Origin: Bradyrhizobium elkanii WSM2783
Lineage (GTDB): Bacteria > Pseudomonadota > Alphaproteobacteria > Rhizobiales > Xanthobacteraceae
Direction: 5' to 3'
Assembly: GCF_000472865.1 (NCBI RefSeq)
Contig: NZ_AXAP01000022.1
Location: forward strand, 49,644 to 113,643
Length of the DNA: 64,000 nt
Shown here: piece after piece, positions 18,454 to 27,091 of the stretch
Layout: the number at the start of each line of letters is the position of its first letter
Position numbering within the stretch: the stretch's first letter is position 1
The notes under the pieces: generated by a model
Database searches by the model: none
What the model saw: the letters and a program-made list of their open reading frames with translations, nothing else
Told to the model about the DNA's origin: nothing
Translations under genes and position numbers: made by a program

Positions 18454-19032
18454 ATGTCTGCGCTGAAAATACTTGTGATCCCGGGGTCGATGCGATCAGG
18501 CTCGCTCAACGCGAAGCTCGCGGCCGTTGCCGCGCATGAATTCGCGCAGGCGGGCGCCGAGGTCAGCCGCATCTCTTTGGCCGATTTTCCGCTGCCGATC
18601 TACGACGGTGACCTGCAGGCAAAATCCGGCGTGCCGAAGAACGCGATCAATCTCAAGCGCATGATCGGCGCGCATCATGGCGTCCTGATCGTGACGCCGG
18701 AATATAATTCCTCGGTGCCGCCGCTGGTCAAGAACACCATCGATTGGGTGAGCCGCGTGCAGGATCCCCATGAAGTTCGCGGTCAGGTGTTTCGCGATCG
18801 TGTCTTCGCCGTCGCTGCCGCCTCCGGTGGCCGGCTCGGCGGCAGCCGCGCATTGGCGGCGCTGCGCCTCATCCTGTCGGCCTGTCAGGCCCCTGTGATC
18901 CCGAACCAGCTCGCGCTGTCATTTGCCGAACATGCCTATGACGATATGGATCGCTTACGGCATCCCGCCGATATCGAGGCGATGCAGGCCATGGTGCGGC
19001 AATTGATCGACCTTTCTCAACGCATGATGTGA
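18454..19032 (+). CDS. NADPH-dependent FMN reductase
   Basis: Flavodoxin-like quinone/chromate reductase family member of 192 residues, cytoplasmic. The FMN phosphate loop is PGSMRSGSLN (about residues 10-19), and the isoalloxazine site is TPEYNSSVPPLVKNTIDW. Family members reduce FMN, quinones, azo dyes or chromate with NAD(P)H; the physiological substrate is not readable here. ATG at 18454 is used. It ends only 6 bp before pyrF, which suggests co-transcription without explaining a joint role. Confidence 0.9.
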   Translation: MSALKILVIPGSMRSGSLNAKLAAVAAHEFAQAGAEVSRISLADFPLPIYDGDLQAKSGVPKNAINLKRMIGAHHGVLIVTPEYNSSVPPLVKNTIDWVSRVQDPHEVRGQVFRDRVFAVAAASGGRLGGSRALAALRLILSACQAPVIPNQLALSFAEHAYDDMDRLRHPADIEAMQAMVRQLIDLSQRMM

Positions 19033-19038
19033 GGTGAC

Positions 19039-19749
19039 ATGCAGCCAGCCGATATCGCGCCGAAGGACCGATTGATCGTGGCCCTCGATTTGCCCAGCGT
19101 CATCGTAGCGGAAGCGATGATCGACAAACTCGGCGACAGCGTGAATTTCTACAAGATCGGCTATCAGCTCGCTTATGCCGGCGGCCTGCCGCTGGTGCGC
19201 GCGCTCGCAAGCGCCGGCAAGAAGGTCTTCGTCGATCTCAAGCTGCATGACATCGGCAACACGGTGGCGCGCGGCGTCGAGAGCATCGCGACGCTCGGCG
19301 CGACCTTCCTCACCGTGCACGCCTATCCGCAGACCATGAAGGCCGCCGTCGAAGCACGCGCGGGATCGAACCTCAGGATTCTCGCGGTCACGGTGCTGAC
19401 GTCCTATGACGACAATGATCTCCACGCCGCCGGCTATCGCTTCAACGTTGCGGATCTGGTCGAGGCGCGCGCCCAGCAGGCGCAGGTGCTCGGCGTCGAT
19501 GGGCTCGTGAGTTCGCCGGAGGAGGCGGCCTCGCTGCGCAAGATCGTCGGGCACCAGATGAAGCTGGTGACACCAGGCATACGCCCGGCCGGTTCCGCGA
19601 GCGGCGATCAGAAGCGCATCATGACGCCGTCACGTGCAATCGCCGCCGGCGCTGACTATCTGGTGGTGGGACGGCCGATCCTGGAAGGCGCCGACCCCAA
19701 AGCCGCCGCAGAAGCCGTCCAGGCTGAGATCGCACAGGCGCTCGGATAG
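19039..19749 (+). CDS. pyrF: Orotidine 5'-phosphate decarboxylase
   Basis: Last enzyme of de novo UMP synthesis. The TIM-barrel protein has 236 residues with the catalytic Asp-Lys-Asp array in VFVDLKLHDIGNTV, the opening RLIVALDLPS and the phosphate-binding end VTPGIRP...DYLVVGRPI. ATG at 19039 has GAGGTGAC as ribosome site. It is followed 19 bp later by the DUF1330 gene. Confidence 0.97.
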   Translation: MQPADIAPKDRLIVALDLPSVIVAEAMIDKLGDSVNFYKIGYQLAYAGGLPLVRALASAGKKVFVDLKLHDIGNTVARGVESIATLGATFLTVHAYPQTMKAAVEARAGSNLRILAVTVLTSYDDNDLHAAGYRFNVADLVEARAQQAQVLGVDGLVSSPEEAASLRKIVGHQMKLVTPGIRPAGSASGDQKRIMTPSRAIAAGADYLVVGRPILEGADPKAAAEAVQAEIAQALG

Positions 19750-19768
19750 TAACAAAGGAGAAAAAGGG

Positions 19769-20071
19769 ATGGCCAAGGGATATTGGATCGGACGCGTCGA
19801 CGTTCACAACGAGGAAGGCTACAAGCCATACATCGCGGCCAACGCGGCCATCTTCCAGAAATTCGGTGGCAAGTTTGTCGTGCGCGGCGGCAAGTTCACC
19901 ACAGTCGAAGGCCAGAGCCGTTCCCGCAACGTCGTGATCGAGTTTCCCGATTACGAAACGGCGCTGGCTTGCTATCGCTCGCCGGAATACCAGGCCAACA
20001 TCAAGGTTCGGCAGCCGCATTCGATCGCCGATCTCATCATCATCGAAGGCTACGACGCGCCGCAGTCCTGA
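19769..20071 (+). CDS. DUF1330 family protein
   Basis: Small cytoplasmic protein of 100 residues with a dimeric alpha/beta (ferredoxin-like) DUF1330 fold. Recognisable segments are MAKGYWIGRVDVH, FGGKFVVRGG and FPDYETALACYRSPEYQ. Function is unknown for the family. ATG at 19769 follows AAAGGAGAAAAAGGG, a strong ribosome site; the frame open upstream to 19634 is a shadow of pyrF. Probably translated from the pyrF transcript. Confidence 0.9.
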   Translation: MAKGYWIGRVDVHNEEGYKPYIAANAAIFQKFGGKFVVRGGKFTTVEGQSRSRNVVIEFPDYETALACYRSPEYQANIKVRQPHSIADLIIIEGYDAPQS

Positions 20072-20169
20072 GCCGGCCTTCTTCGCGAGAAGGTGACGAG
20101 CCACGCGTTGTCCGAATAACAGTCGACAGGAAATGATCCTGCGCGGGATAGCTGATAGGCTTCGGCCAG

Positions 20170-21183
20170 ATGATTGCGACGCCGTCCACCGTATCCACGA
20201 GCTTCATACGGTCCGTCGCAGCGATCGCGACCGCAGTCGGCTTTGCCGGCTCCGCGCGCGCGGAGAACATCGAGCTTGGAATGCCCGTCGGCTGCGAGAT
20301 TGGCCGGACCTGCTACATACAGAACTATGTTGACGACGATCCGTCGCAATCGAGCCGCGACTATAAATGCGGCACGCTTACCTACGACGCACATAACGGG
20401 ACGGACTTCCGCATACCCTCGCTCGCGGCGCAAAGATCCGGCGTGGACGTGCTCGCTTCCGCAAGCGGCCGCGTTCTTCGCATGCGCGACGGCGTGCCCG
20501 ACGCCACCGGCAAGCCAGCTCGCGAGGCCGTGCGCGATGTCGAATGCGGCAACGGCGTCCTCGTCGAACATCCTGGCGGTTGGGAAACCCAATACTGCCA
20601 TATGGCCAATGGCAGCCTGGCGGTGAAGCCCGGCGACGACGTCGCCCGCGGGCAGCGGCTCGGCCGCATCGGTCTGTCCGGGCTGACCGAATATCCTCAT
20701 TTGCATTTCACTGTGAGGTACAAAGGAACCGTCGTAGATCCCTTCGCCTACGGTGCTGTTCCCGGCTCATGCGGCAGCGGCGAATCGCTTTGGCAGCCCG
20801 CGCTCCGCGCCCGGCTTGCCTATCAGGAACGAGCGGTGCTGAACGCCGGCTTCATGAGTGGTCCGCCGACCATGGAACTCATCGAGGAAGCAAGTGCGGA
20901 GGGGCAATCCGTATCCGCCGATTCCCCCGCGCTTGTTGCCTTCGTCCGTGCCATCGGACTGAAAGCGGGAGACACCCAGGGGCTGGTGATCAAGGACCCG
21001 CAAGGACAAGTTCTCGCCGAAAACCGAGCTGCGCCGCTTCAGACCAACAAGGCACAGTACATGTTGTTTGCGGGAAAGAAGCGCCCGCCGAACGGCTGGG
21101 GCCGCGGCACCTACAAGGCAACCTATACTGTCGAACGCGACGGCCAAGTCGTCTTGGAAAAGCAGTTGGAACTAGCGCTATAG
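20170..21183 (+). CDS. Exported M23-family peptidase
   Basis: Periplasmic protein of 337 residues with a signal peptide ending SARA (cleavage near residue 31). The LytM/M23 zinc-peptidase signatures are both present: HNGTD (His75, Asp79) and the HxH pair (His177, His179 in YPHLHF), with a possible catalytic His at 144. All metal ligands appear intact, so it should cut peptidoglycan cross-links rather than act as a degenerate activator. The C-terminal third (about 200-337) is a separate beta-rich region that I do not recognise. There are paired cysteines (41/48, 67/125), consistent with export. Confidence 0.85.
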   Translation: MIATPSTVSTSFIRSVAAIATAVGFAGSARAENIELGMPVGCEIGRTCYIQNYVDDDPSQSSRDYKCGTLTYDAHNGTDFRIPSLAAQRSGVDVLASASGRVLRMRDGVPDATGKPAREAVRDVECGNGVLVEHPGGWETQYCHMANGSLAVKPGDDVARGQRLGRIGLSGLTEYPHLHFTVRYKGTVVDPFAYGAVPGSCGSGESLWQPALRARLAYQERAVLNAGFMSGPPTMELIEEASAEGQSVSADSPALVAFVRAIGLKAGDTQGLVIKDPQGQVLAENRAAPLQTNKAQYMLFAGKKRPPNGWGRGTYKATYTVERDGQVVLEKQLELAL

Positions 21184-21346
21184 CCATGCGGGATGGCGTC
21201 CTGAGCGATCCCGCCGGCGGGGTCAGGTTGGACTATCGTTCTGCCCGCCTCGTTTCCAGCTTTTGCTTGCCTATGGGAACGTCTCGCAAGAGACTCGGTT
21301 GCCGGAATGGCCTGCGCCCGCTATAGGGCGTGGTGAGGGATAAGCC

Positions 21347-22162
21347 ATGGCCGATATGCGCTTGATCGTTGCGGGGGCCGGCGGCCGGATGGGCCGTGCC
21401 TTGACGCGCGCCATCTCGGAGACTTCGGGCGCAGTTCTGACCGGTGCGCTGGAAGCGCCCGGTTCTGACCTCCTCGGAGAGGACGCCGGCATGCTCGCGG
21501 GCCTGCCGGCCAACGGCGTCAAATTATCGGCTGATCTTTGGTCGCTCTCGGCCAATGCCGACGGCATCCTGGATTTCACCGTGCCGGCGGCAACGATCGC
21601 CAATGTCGCGATCGCGGTCCAGCGTGGACTCGTCCATGTCATCGGCACCACCGGGCTGTCAGCGTCCGACGACGCGGTGATCCGAAGCGTCACCAACCGC
21701 GCCGTGGTGGTGAAATCAGGCAATATGAGCCTCGGTGTCAACATCCTGGCGGCCGTCGTCAAGCAGGTCGCCAAATCGCTCGACAATGCCTTCGACATCG
21801 AGATCGTCGAGATGCACCACAAGGCCAAGGTCGACGCGCCCTCCGGCACCGCTCTCCTGCTCGGCGAAGCCGCCGCCGCCGGCCGCGGTGTTGCGCTCGA
21901 GAAGCACTCGGTGCGCGGCCGCGACGGCCACACCGGGGCGCGCCGCACCGGCGATATCGGCTTTGCGTCGCTCCGCGGCGGCACGGTGCCCGGCGACCAC
22001 AGCGTGATCTTCGCCGGACCGCATGAGCGCATCACGCTGTCGCACCTTGCCGAGGACCGCATGATCTTTGCGCATGGCGCGATCAAGGCGGCGCTATGGG
22101 CACATGGCAAGGAGCCCGGGCTATACTCCATGATGGATGTGCTGGGGCTGTCCGACGTCTAA
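21347..22162 (+). CDS. dapB: 4-hydroxy-tetrahydrodipicolinate reductase
   Basis: NAD(P)H-dependent reductase in lysine and meso-diaminopimelate synthesis. The 271 residues carry the Rossmann start LIVAGAGGRMGRALT and the signature EMHHKAKVDAPSGTA with the catalytic His and substrate-binding Lys. A second conserved block near the C-terminus includes FAHGAIKAALW. ATG at 21347. It is followed by a palindromic repeat and gpmA, a gene order seen in related genomes. Confidence 0.97.
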   Translation: MADMRLIVAGAGGRMGRALTRAISETSGAVLTGALEAPGSDLLGEDAGMLAGLPANGVKLSADLWSLSANADGILDFTVPAATIANVAIAVQRGLVHVIGTTGLSASDDAVIRSVTNRAVVVKSGNMSLGVNILAAVVKQVAKSLDNAFDIEIVEMHHKAKVDAPSGTALLLGEAAAAGRGVALEKHSVRGRDGHTGARRTGDIGFASLRGGTVPGDHSVIFAGPHERITLSHLAEDRMIFAHGAIKAALWAHGKEPGLYSMMDVLGLSDV

Positions 22163-22163
22163 C

Positions 22164-22210
22164 GCATGATCCGGAAAAGCGGGACCGGTTTTCCGATATG
22201 ATAATGCTCA
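22164..22210. repeat. Interspersed palindromic repeat, copy 2
   Basis: GCATGATCCGGAAAAGCGGGACCGG-type core, with CGGAAAAGC / GGTTTTCCG arms and outer GCAT / ATGC. It ends 20 bp before gpmA, so it sits in the gpmA leader. Confidence 0.75.
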
Positions 22211-22229
22211 AACAAGAACGGAATTTGGA

Positions 22230-22853
22230 ATGAGCGATCGTCTTCTCGTGCTGGTGCGCCATGGCCAGAGTGAATGGAATCTGAAGAATCTCTTCACCGG
22301 TTGGAAGGACCCCGGTCTTACCGAGCAGGGTATCGCTGAAGCAAAAGAGGCCGGGCGCAAGTTGAAGGCGCAGGGACTGTCGTTCGATATCGCCTTTACG
22401 TCAGTGTTGAAGCGCGCGCAGCATACGCTCGATCTGGCACTCGCCGAAATCGGCCAGACCGGATTGAAGACGCTCAAGGACCTCGCGCTCAATGAACGCG
22501 ATTACGGCGATCTCTCCGGTCTCAACAAGGACGACGCTCGCAAGAAGTGGGGCGAGGAGCAGGTCCTGATCTGGCGCCGCTCCTACGACGTGTCGCCGCC
22601 CGGCGGCGAAAGCCTGAAGGATACGCTGGCGCGCGCGCTGCCCTATTACGTGCAGGAAATCCTGCCCTGCGTGCTGCGCGGCGAGCGCACGCTGGTCGCC
22701 GCCCACGGCAATTCGCTACGCGCGCTGATCATGGTGCTGGAGAAACTGTCGCCCGAGCAGATCGTGAAGCGCGAGCTGGCGACCGGCGCACCGATCATCT
22801 ACCGCCTCAACGCCGACTCCACCGTTGCCTCCAAACTCGACCTGGCGGCGTGA
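22230..22853 (+). CDS. gpmA: 2,3-bisphosphoglycerate-dependent phosphoglycerate mutase
   Basis: Glycolytic enzyme interconverting 3- and 2-phosphoglycerate. At 207 residues it matches the short alphaproteobacterial form. The phospho-histidine motif LVRHGQSEWN is at the N-terminus, with ERDYGDLSGLNK and the second catalytic His in AAHGNSLRAL. It overlaps the next gene by 4 bp (GTGA). Confidence 0.96.
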   Translation: MSDRLLVLVRHGQSEWNLKNLFTGWKDPGLTEQGIAEAKEAGRKLKAQGLSFDIAFTSVLKRAQHTLDLALAEIGQTGLKTLKDLALNERDYGDLSGLNKDDARKKWGEEQVLIWRRSYDVSPPGGESLKDTLARALPYYVQEILPCVLRGERTLVAAHGNSLRALIMVLEKLSPEQIVKRELATGAPIIYRLNADSTVASKLDLAA

Positions 22854-23380
22854 GCGGCAGCGTCGAGATATCCGTTCTCGACGCGCCCGTACCGGACGCA
22901 GCCCTCGAGCAACTCGCATCGGTCCTCGTCGATTGTGTCGAGGGCGGCGCCAGTGTCAGCTTCATGGCGCCGTTCTCGCAAGCCGACGGGCGTACGTACT
23001 TTCGTAAGGTCGCTGACGCGGTTGCATCCGGCGACGCCGTGCTGCTCGCAGCAAAGCTCGACGGCAGGATCGTCGGCACGGTCCAGTTGGGTCTCGACAC
23101 GCCACCCAACCAGCCGCACCGCGCCGATCTGAAAAAGATGCTGGTACACCGTTCTGCCCGCGGGCGCGGCATCGGCGCAGCTCTAATGGCGCAGATCGAA
23201 GTCGAAGCCATCAGGCGCGGCCGCTGGCTGCTCGTGCTCGACACCGTGCCGGGCGAGAACGGCTATCGCCTCTACAAGCGCGCCGGCTGGACCGAGAGCG
23301 GGATCATCCCGAACTACGCGCTGTTTCCTGACGGCAGGCTCTGCGACACGGCGGTGTTCTGGAAGCGATTGGATAAGTAG
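22850..23380 (+). CDS. GNAT family N-acetyltransferase
   Basis: Acetyltransferase of about 176 residues using acetyl-CoA. The CoA-binding motif A is LVHRSARGRGIGAALMAQIE (about residues 98-117), preceded by LDGRIVGTVQL. GTG at 22850 is selected because it overlaps the gpmA stop codon in a GTGA pair; the frame open upstream is a shadow of gpmA. The acceptor substrate is unknown. It is the last gene before a block of inverted repeats. Confidence 0.85.
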   Translation: MSGSVEISVLDAPVPDAALEQLASVLVDCVEGGASVSFMAPFSQADGRTYFRKVADAVASGDAVLLAAKLDGRIVGTVQLGLDTPPNQPHRADLKKMLVHRSARGRGIGAALMAQIEVEAIRRGRWLLVLDTVPGENGYRLYKRAGWTESGIIPNYALFPDGRLCDTAVFWKRLDK

Positions 23381-23385
23381 GAACC

Positions 23386-23473
23386 CGTAGGGTGGGCAGA
23401 GCGAAGCGTGCCCACCATCACAAGCGCAGCATGAAATGGTGGGCACGGCGCAAGCGCCTTTGCCCACCCTACG
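23386..23473. repeat. Nested inverted repeat (GTAGGGTGGGCA type)
   Basis: Outer arms CGTAGGGTGGGCA (23386-23398) / TGCCCACCCTACG (23461-23473) and inner arms CGTGCCCACCAT (23407-23418) / ATGGTGGGCACG (23437-23448), all perfect. A TGGGGTGGGCAAAGGCG fragment of the same type is seen near 35625. Confidence 0.8.
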
Positions 23474-23482
23474 CAGCTCCGT

Positions 23483-23560
23483 CGTCATTGCGAGCGCAGC
23501 GAAGCAATCCACCTCTTCACGCGTGGAGGCATGGATTGCTTCGCTGCGCTCGCAATGACG
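23483..23560. repeat. Perfect 29-bp inverted repeat (CGTCATTGCGAG type)
   Basis: Perfect arms at 23483-23511 and 23532-23560, beginning CGTCATTGCGAGCGCAGCG, with a 20-base loop. It lies between convergent genes right after another nested repeat. A shortened relative (CGTCATTGC...GCAATGACG) is at 35833-35868. Confidence 0.85.
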
Positions 23561-23598
23561 GGGATAGAGACGCCGTACCCATCCTACAAGCAACCTCG

Positions 23599-24495
23599 CT
23601 ACTGCAATCCCAACTGCCCGGCTTCCCAGCCGAGCATCGCCTGCTTGCGGGTGATGCCCCAATGATAGCCGGTCAGCGCGCCGCTTTTGCCGAGCGCGCG
23701 ATGGCAGGGCACCACGAACGATACGGGATTGCGGCCGACCGCGGCGCCGACGGCGCGCGAGGCCTTCGGGCTGTTGATCTTGCAGGCGATGTCGGAATAG
23801 GACACTGCGCGTCCCATCGGGATCCTCAGCAACGTCTCCCACACCCGCACCTCGAAATCGGTGCCGATCAGGACCACCCGCAGCGGCTGGTCCGGCCGCC
23901 AGAGTTTCGTGTCGAAGACGCGCTGTGCAATCGGAGCGGTGCCTTCGGCGTCCTCCACATAGGTCGCGTTCGGCCAGCGCCGGCGCAGGTCGGCAAATGC
24001 GGTTGCTTCGTCGCCGGGATCGGCGAAGGCGAGACCGGCGAGACCGCGGCTGGTGGCGATCACGATCGCGGTTCCGAATGGCGAGGGGTGGAAGCCGTAG
24101 TTCAGCGTCATGCCGGCGCCGCCAATCTTCCATTCGCCCGGCGACATCGCTTCATGGGTGACGAAGAGATCGTGCAACCGGCCGGGGCCTGACAGTCCTG
24201 AATCGAGCGCGGCATCGAGCACACTCGCGGAATCGCGGAGCAGGTTCTTGGCATGGTCGAGGGTGAGCGCCTGCATGAACGCCTTTGGCGTGAGACAGGC
24301 CCAGCGGCGGAACAGGTGATGCAGCTCGTCAGGCGTCACACCGGCGGCATCCGCCACCGCCTCGATGGTCGGCTGCGCGCGCCAACGCTCGGAGATGAAG
24401 GCAATCGCGCGCCGTACCGAATCGTAGTCGCGCTGCGCGGCACTCTGGAGGCCCGACTTGGCCAAACGCTGATCGTGGATGGCGAGTGTCATCAT
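23599..24495 (-). CDS. HTH / methylated-DNA--protein-cysteine methyltransferase (Ada-like)
   Basis: Suicide repair protein that removes methyl groups from O6-methylguanine. The 298 residues comprise an AraC-type helix-turn-helix region (about 20-120, with TIEAVADAAGVTPDELHH) fused to an Ogt domain whose active site is PCHR, with the acceptor Cys at about residue 264. The N-terminal Cys4 zinc domain of full Ada is missing, so phosphotriester-triggered activation is not expected. ATG at 24495 (MMTLAIHDQ) is preferred over the TTG at 24546; ribosome sites are weak for both. Confidence 0.92.
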   Translation of the reverse strand: MMTLAIHDQRLAKSGLQSAAQRDYDSVRRAIAFISERWRAQPTIEAVADAAGVTPDELHHLFRRWACLTPKAFMQALTLDHAKNLLRDSASVLDAALDSGLSGPGRLHDLFVTHEAMSPGEWKIGGAGMTLNYGFHPSPFGTAIVIATSRGLAGLAFADPGDEATAFADLRRRWPNATYVEDAEGTAPIAQRVFDTKLWRPDQPLRVVLIGTDFEVRVWETLLRIPMGRAVSYSDIACKINSPKASRAVGAAVGRNPVSFVVPCHRALGKSGALTGYHWGITRKQAMLGWEAGQLGLQ

Positions 24496-24549
24496 GGGTG
24501 CTGATTTAGGGCGCATGCGGCGGTTCAGCCACCCGTTTTCCGACAACCC

Positions 24550-25068
24550 TCAATGGATCGGATTGTAGATCGGGCCGCGCTTGGCGGCGTTCAGCGCGGC
24601 AATTAAGGCTTTGGCAAAACTAGCTTTTTCGTCTGGACCCAGGAAGCTGCCGATGTCGACCCGGCGTCCCCTGGAAACCAGATAGAGCCGCTCGATGCCG
24701 AACTCGGCGTCGACCTGCTGCTCGAACTGCACCCAGAGCGGATTGAGCACCCATTCCGCGATATGGCCGTGATGGTTGACCCGGCGCACCCGCAATTCCG
24801 ATGGCGTCACTGTGATTTCCTCGCGGGCCTGGGCGGTCCGGAAATTGGCGCGGAAGGCCCAGTAGATGACGAGCACGTCGAGGCCGAAGAAGCCGAACAC
24901 CGGCCAGGCGCCCATCCACCAGAATACGGCGCCGGCCGCAAAACTGACCGCGCTGACGATGCTCATCAGCACGATGAAGCCGGTACGATTGAGCGAGCGG
25001 TGCGGCGTCAGCAGCGCCGAGAACAGCTCTGGTTCAAGCGTGGGGTCAAAGTCGTTGCTAGCAGTCAT
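24550..25068 (-). CDS. DUF2244 family membrane protein
   Basis: Inner-membrane protein of 172 residues, typical of the DUF2244 family: an N-terminal FDPTLEPELFSALLTPHRSL stretch, two adjacent hydrophobic helices (about 31-50 and 53-70), and a soluble C-terminal half with RVRRVNHHG and a YLVSRGRRVDIGSFL segment. Its function is unknown. It is divergent from nth with only 23 bp between the starts, so the two promoters must overlap into each other's coding starts or lie within them. Confidence 0.88.
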   Translation of the reverse strand: MTASNDFDPTLEPELFSALLTPHRSLNRTGFIVLMSIVSAVSFAAGAVFWWMGAWPVFGFFGLDVLVIYWAFRANFRTAQAREEITVTPSELRVRRVNHHGHIAEWVLNPLWVQFEQQVDAEFGIERLYLVSRGRRVDIGSFLGPDEKASFAKALIAALNAAKRGPIYNPIH

Positions 25069-25091
25069 GGCGTACCAGTATATGGCCGATC

Positions 25092-25856
25092 ATGGCCAAA
25101 ATCATCCGCGCTCAACGCGCCAGGAAACCCACCGTTCGATCGTCGCCGAAAAAATCGGCAAAGAAGCCGGTGGCGAGGCCACCCGCTCGCGCGGCAAAGA
25201 AATCCCTTAAAGCCCAGAAGCCCTGGACTCCGGCCGAAGTGCGCGAAGCGTTCGAACGGTTCCGCAAGGCCAACCCGGAGCCGAAGGGGGAGCTTGAGCA
25301 TCTCAATCCCTATACGCTGCTGGTTGCCGTCGTGCTGTCGGCGCAGGCGACCGATGCCGGCGTCAACAAGGCGACGCGTGCGCTCTTTGCCGTCGCCGAC
25401 ACGCCGCAGAAAATGCTCGCGCTCGGTGAGGAGAAGCTGCGCGACTATATCAGGACCATCGGTCTCTATCGCACCAAGGCCAAGAACGTCATCGCGCTAT
25501 CCGAGAAGCTGATCTCGGATTTCGGCGGCCAGGTGCCGCGCACCCGCGCCGAGATCGAGTCGCTGCCCGGCGCTGGCCGCAAGACCGCCAATGTTGTGCT
25601 CAACATGGCCTATGGCGAACATACGCTGGCGGTCGATACCCATGTGTTCCGCGTCGCCAACCGCACCGGGCTTGCGCCGGGCAAGACGCCGCTCGAAGTC
25701 GAGCTCGGACTGGAGAAAGTGATTCCCGCCGAGTTCATGCTGCATGCACATCACTGGCTTATCCTGCACGGCCGCTACACCTGTCTCGCGCGGAAACCGC
25801 GCTGCGAGGTATGCCTGATCAACGATCTTTGCCGGTGGCCGGAAAAGACGGTCTGA
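25092..25856 (+). CDS. nth: Endonuclease III
   Basis: Bifunctional DNA glycosylase/AP lyase that removes oxidised pyrimidines. The 254 residues include a Lys/Ala-rich basic N-terminal tail (about 1-42) absent from E. coli Nth. The helix-hairpin-helix LPGAGRKTANVV carries catalytic Lys164, the catalytic Asp182 is in VDTHV, and the 4Fe-4S loop is C231-x6-C238-x2-C241-x5-C247. An AP-lyase role is inferred from these intact residues. Confidence 0.96.
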   Translation: MAKIIRAQRARKPTVRSSPKKSAKKPVARPPARAAKKSLKAQKPWTPAEVREAFERFRKANPEPKGELEHLNPYTLLVAVVLSAQATDAGVNKATRALFAVADTPQKMLALGEEKLRDYIRTIGLYRTKAKNVIALSEKLISDFGGQVPRTRAEIESLPGAGRKTANVVLNMAYGEHTLAVDTHVFRVANRTGLAPGKTPLEVELGLEKVIPAEFMLHAHHWLILHGRYTCLARKPRCEVCLINDLCRWPEKTV

Positions 25857-25927
25857 GCGATGATGGCCGCCCTCGGCCGGTCGCTGTCTCGGTAGTTGCG
25901 TGAGAAGGATGACCTGGGGAATGTACC

Positions 25928-27091
25928 TTGAGTGAGCAAAACCAAATCACCCCGGCACCCCTGAACCGGATTGCGCCGTCACCGGCTCCGGCGCCTACGG
26001 CTCCGCCGCCGAAGCCATCCGCCGCGCCGTCGAGCACGTTGGCGCGGCTGGCCATTCCCGTATTCGCCGTGCTTGCCGCCTTCGCCTTCATTGCGCTCGC
26101 CACGCTGCGCTGGGACGAATGGATCGGCGCCGCCACGATCCAGACCACCAACGACGCCTATGTTCGCGCCGAGCTGACGCGCTTGAGCAGCCGCGTCTCC
26201 GGCGAGGTGTTGACAGTGGCGGTGAAGGATTTCCAGCACGTCAAGGCTGGAGACCTCCTGGTGCAGATCGATCCCGCGGATTACGAGGCCCAGGTTGCGC
26301 AGGCCGAAGCCGGCGTCGCCGCCGCGCAGGCCGCGCTCGACAATCTGAACAATCAGGTCGAACTGCAATACGCGACGATCGCGCAGGCCGAGGCCGCGCA
26401 AGTGTCCGCGGCGGCGCTGGAGGTCGAGGCGCGCCAGGAGCAGGAGCGCCAGCAATCGCTGTCGCAAACCGACGCAGGCACGCGGCAGAGGCTCGAACAG
26501 GCGACCGCCGCCTATGCAAAGGCGCAGGCCGATGTGCGCGCGAGCCGCGCCGTGGTTGCCGCGCAGCGCCATCAGCTCGAGGTGTTGCAGGGCACCAAGA
26601 AGCAGCGCGCCGCCGATCTCGATGCTGCCAAGGCGCAGCTCGCCGCTGCGAAGCTCAAGCTCGGCTACACCAAAATCGTGGCGCCGTTCGACGGCGTCGT
26701 CGGGGAGCGGCAGGTGCAGCCGGGCGACTACGTCAATATCGGCACCAACCTGATCAATGTCGTGCCGCTGCCAAATGTCTATGTGATCGCCAACTACAAG
26801 GAAACCCAGCTCACACGGGTGCGGCCGGGCCAACCCGTCGAGATCACCGTCGACAGTTTCCCGCGTGATAGATTGCGCGGTCGCGTCGAGCGCATTGCGC
26901 CGGCCAGCGGCTCGCAATTCGCGCTATTGCCGCCGGATAACGCCACCGGCAATTTCACCAAGGTCGTGCAGCGCATCCCGGTCCGTATCCGGTTCGACGA
27001 AAATCAGCCGCTGCTCTCGCGCCTGTTGCCTGGCATGTCGGTGATCACCAGCATCAACACTGCCGATGCGGGGACGAATGGCGGCAAATGA
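25928..27091 (+). CDS. HlyD/EmrA-family efflux adaptor protein
   Basis: Membrane-fusion subunit of a tripartite exporter, 387 residues. One N-terminal transmembrane helix (about 38-58) follows a Pro/Ala-rich cytoplasmic tail. The periplasmic part has a lipoyl half-motif, a long alpha-helical hairpin rich in Ala/Gln (about 110-230), the second lipoyl half (KLGYTKIVAPFDGVVGERQV) and a beta-barrel. The start appears to be TTG at 25928; the only nearby ATG (25922) runs into a stop. It overlaps the MFS gene by 14 bp, forming an EmrAB-like pair. No outer-membrane partner is encoded nearby. Confidence 0.9.
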   Translation: MSEQNQITPAPLNRIAPSPAPAPTAPPPKPSAAPSSTLARLAIPVFAVLAAFAFIALATLRWDEWIGAATIQTTNDAYVRAELTRLSSRVSGEVLTVAVKDFQHVKAGDLLVQIDPADYEAQVAQAEAGVAAAQAALDNLNNQVELQYATIAQAEAAQVSAAALEVEARQEQERQQSLSQTDAGTRQRLEQATAAYAKAQADVRASRAVVAAQRHQLEVLQGTKKQRAADLDAAKAQLAAAKLKLGYTKIVAPFDGVVGERQVQPGDYVNIGTNLINVVPLPNVYVIANYKETQLTRVRPGQPVEITVDSFPRDRLRGRVERIAPASGSQFALLPPDNATGNFTKVVQRIPVRIRFDENQPLLSRLLPGMSVITSINTADAGTNGGK

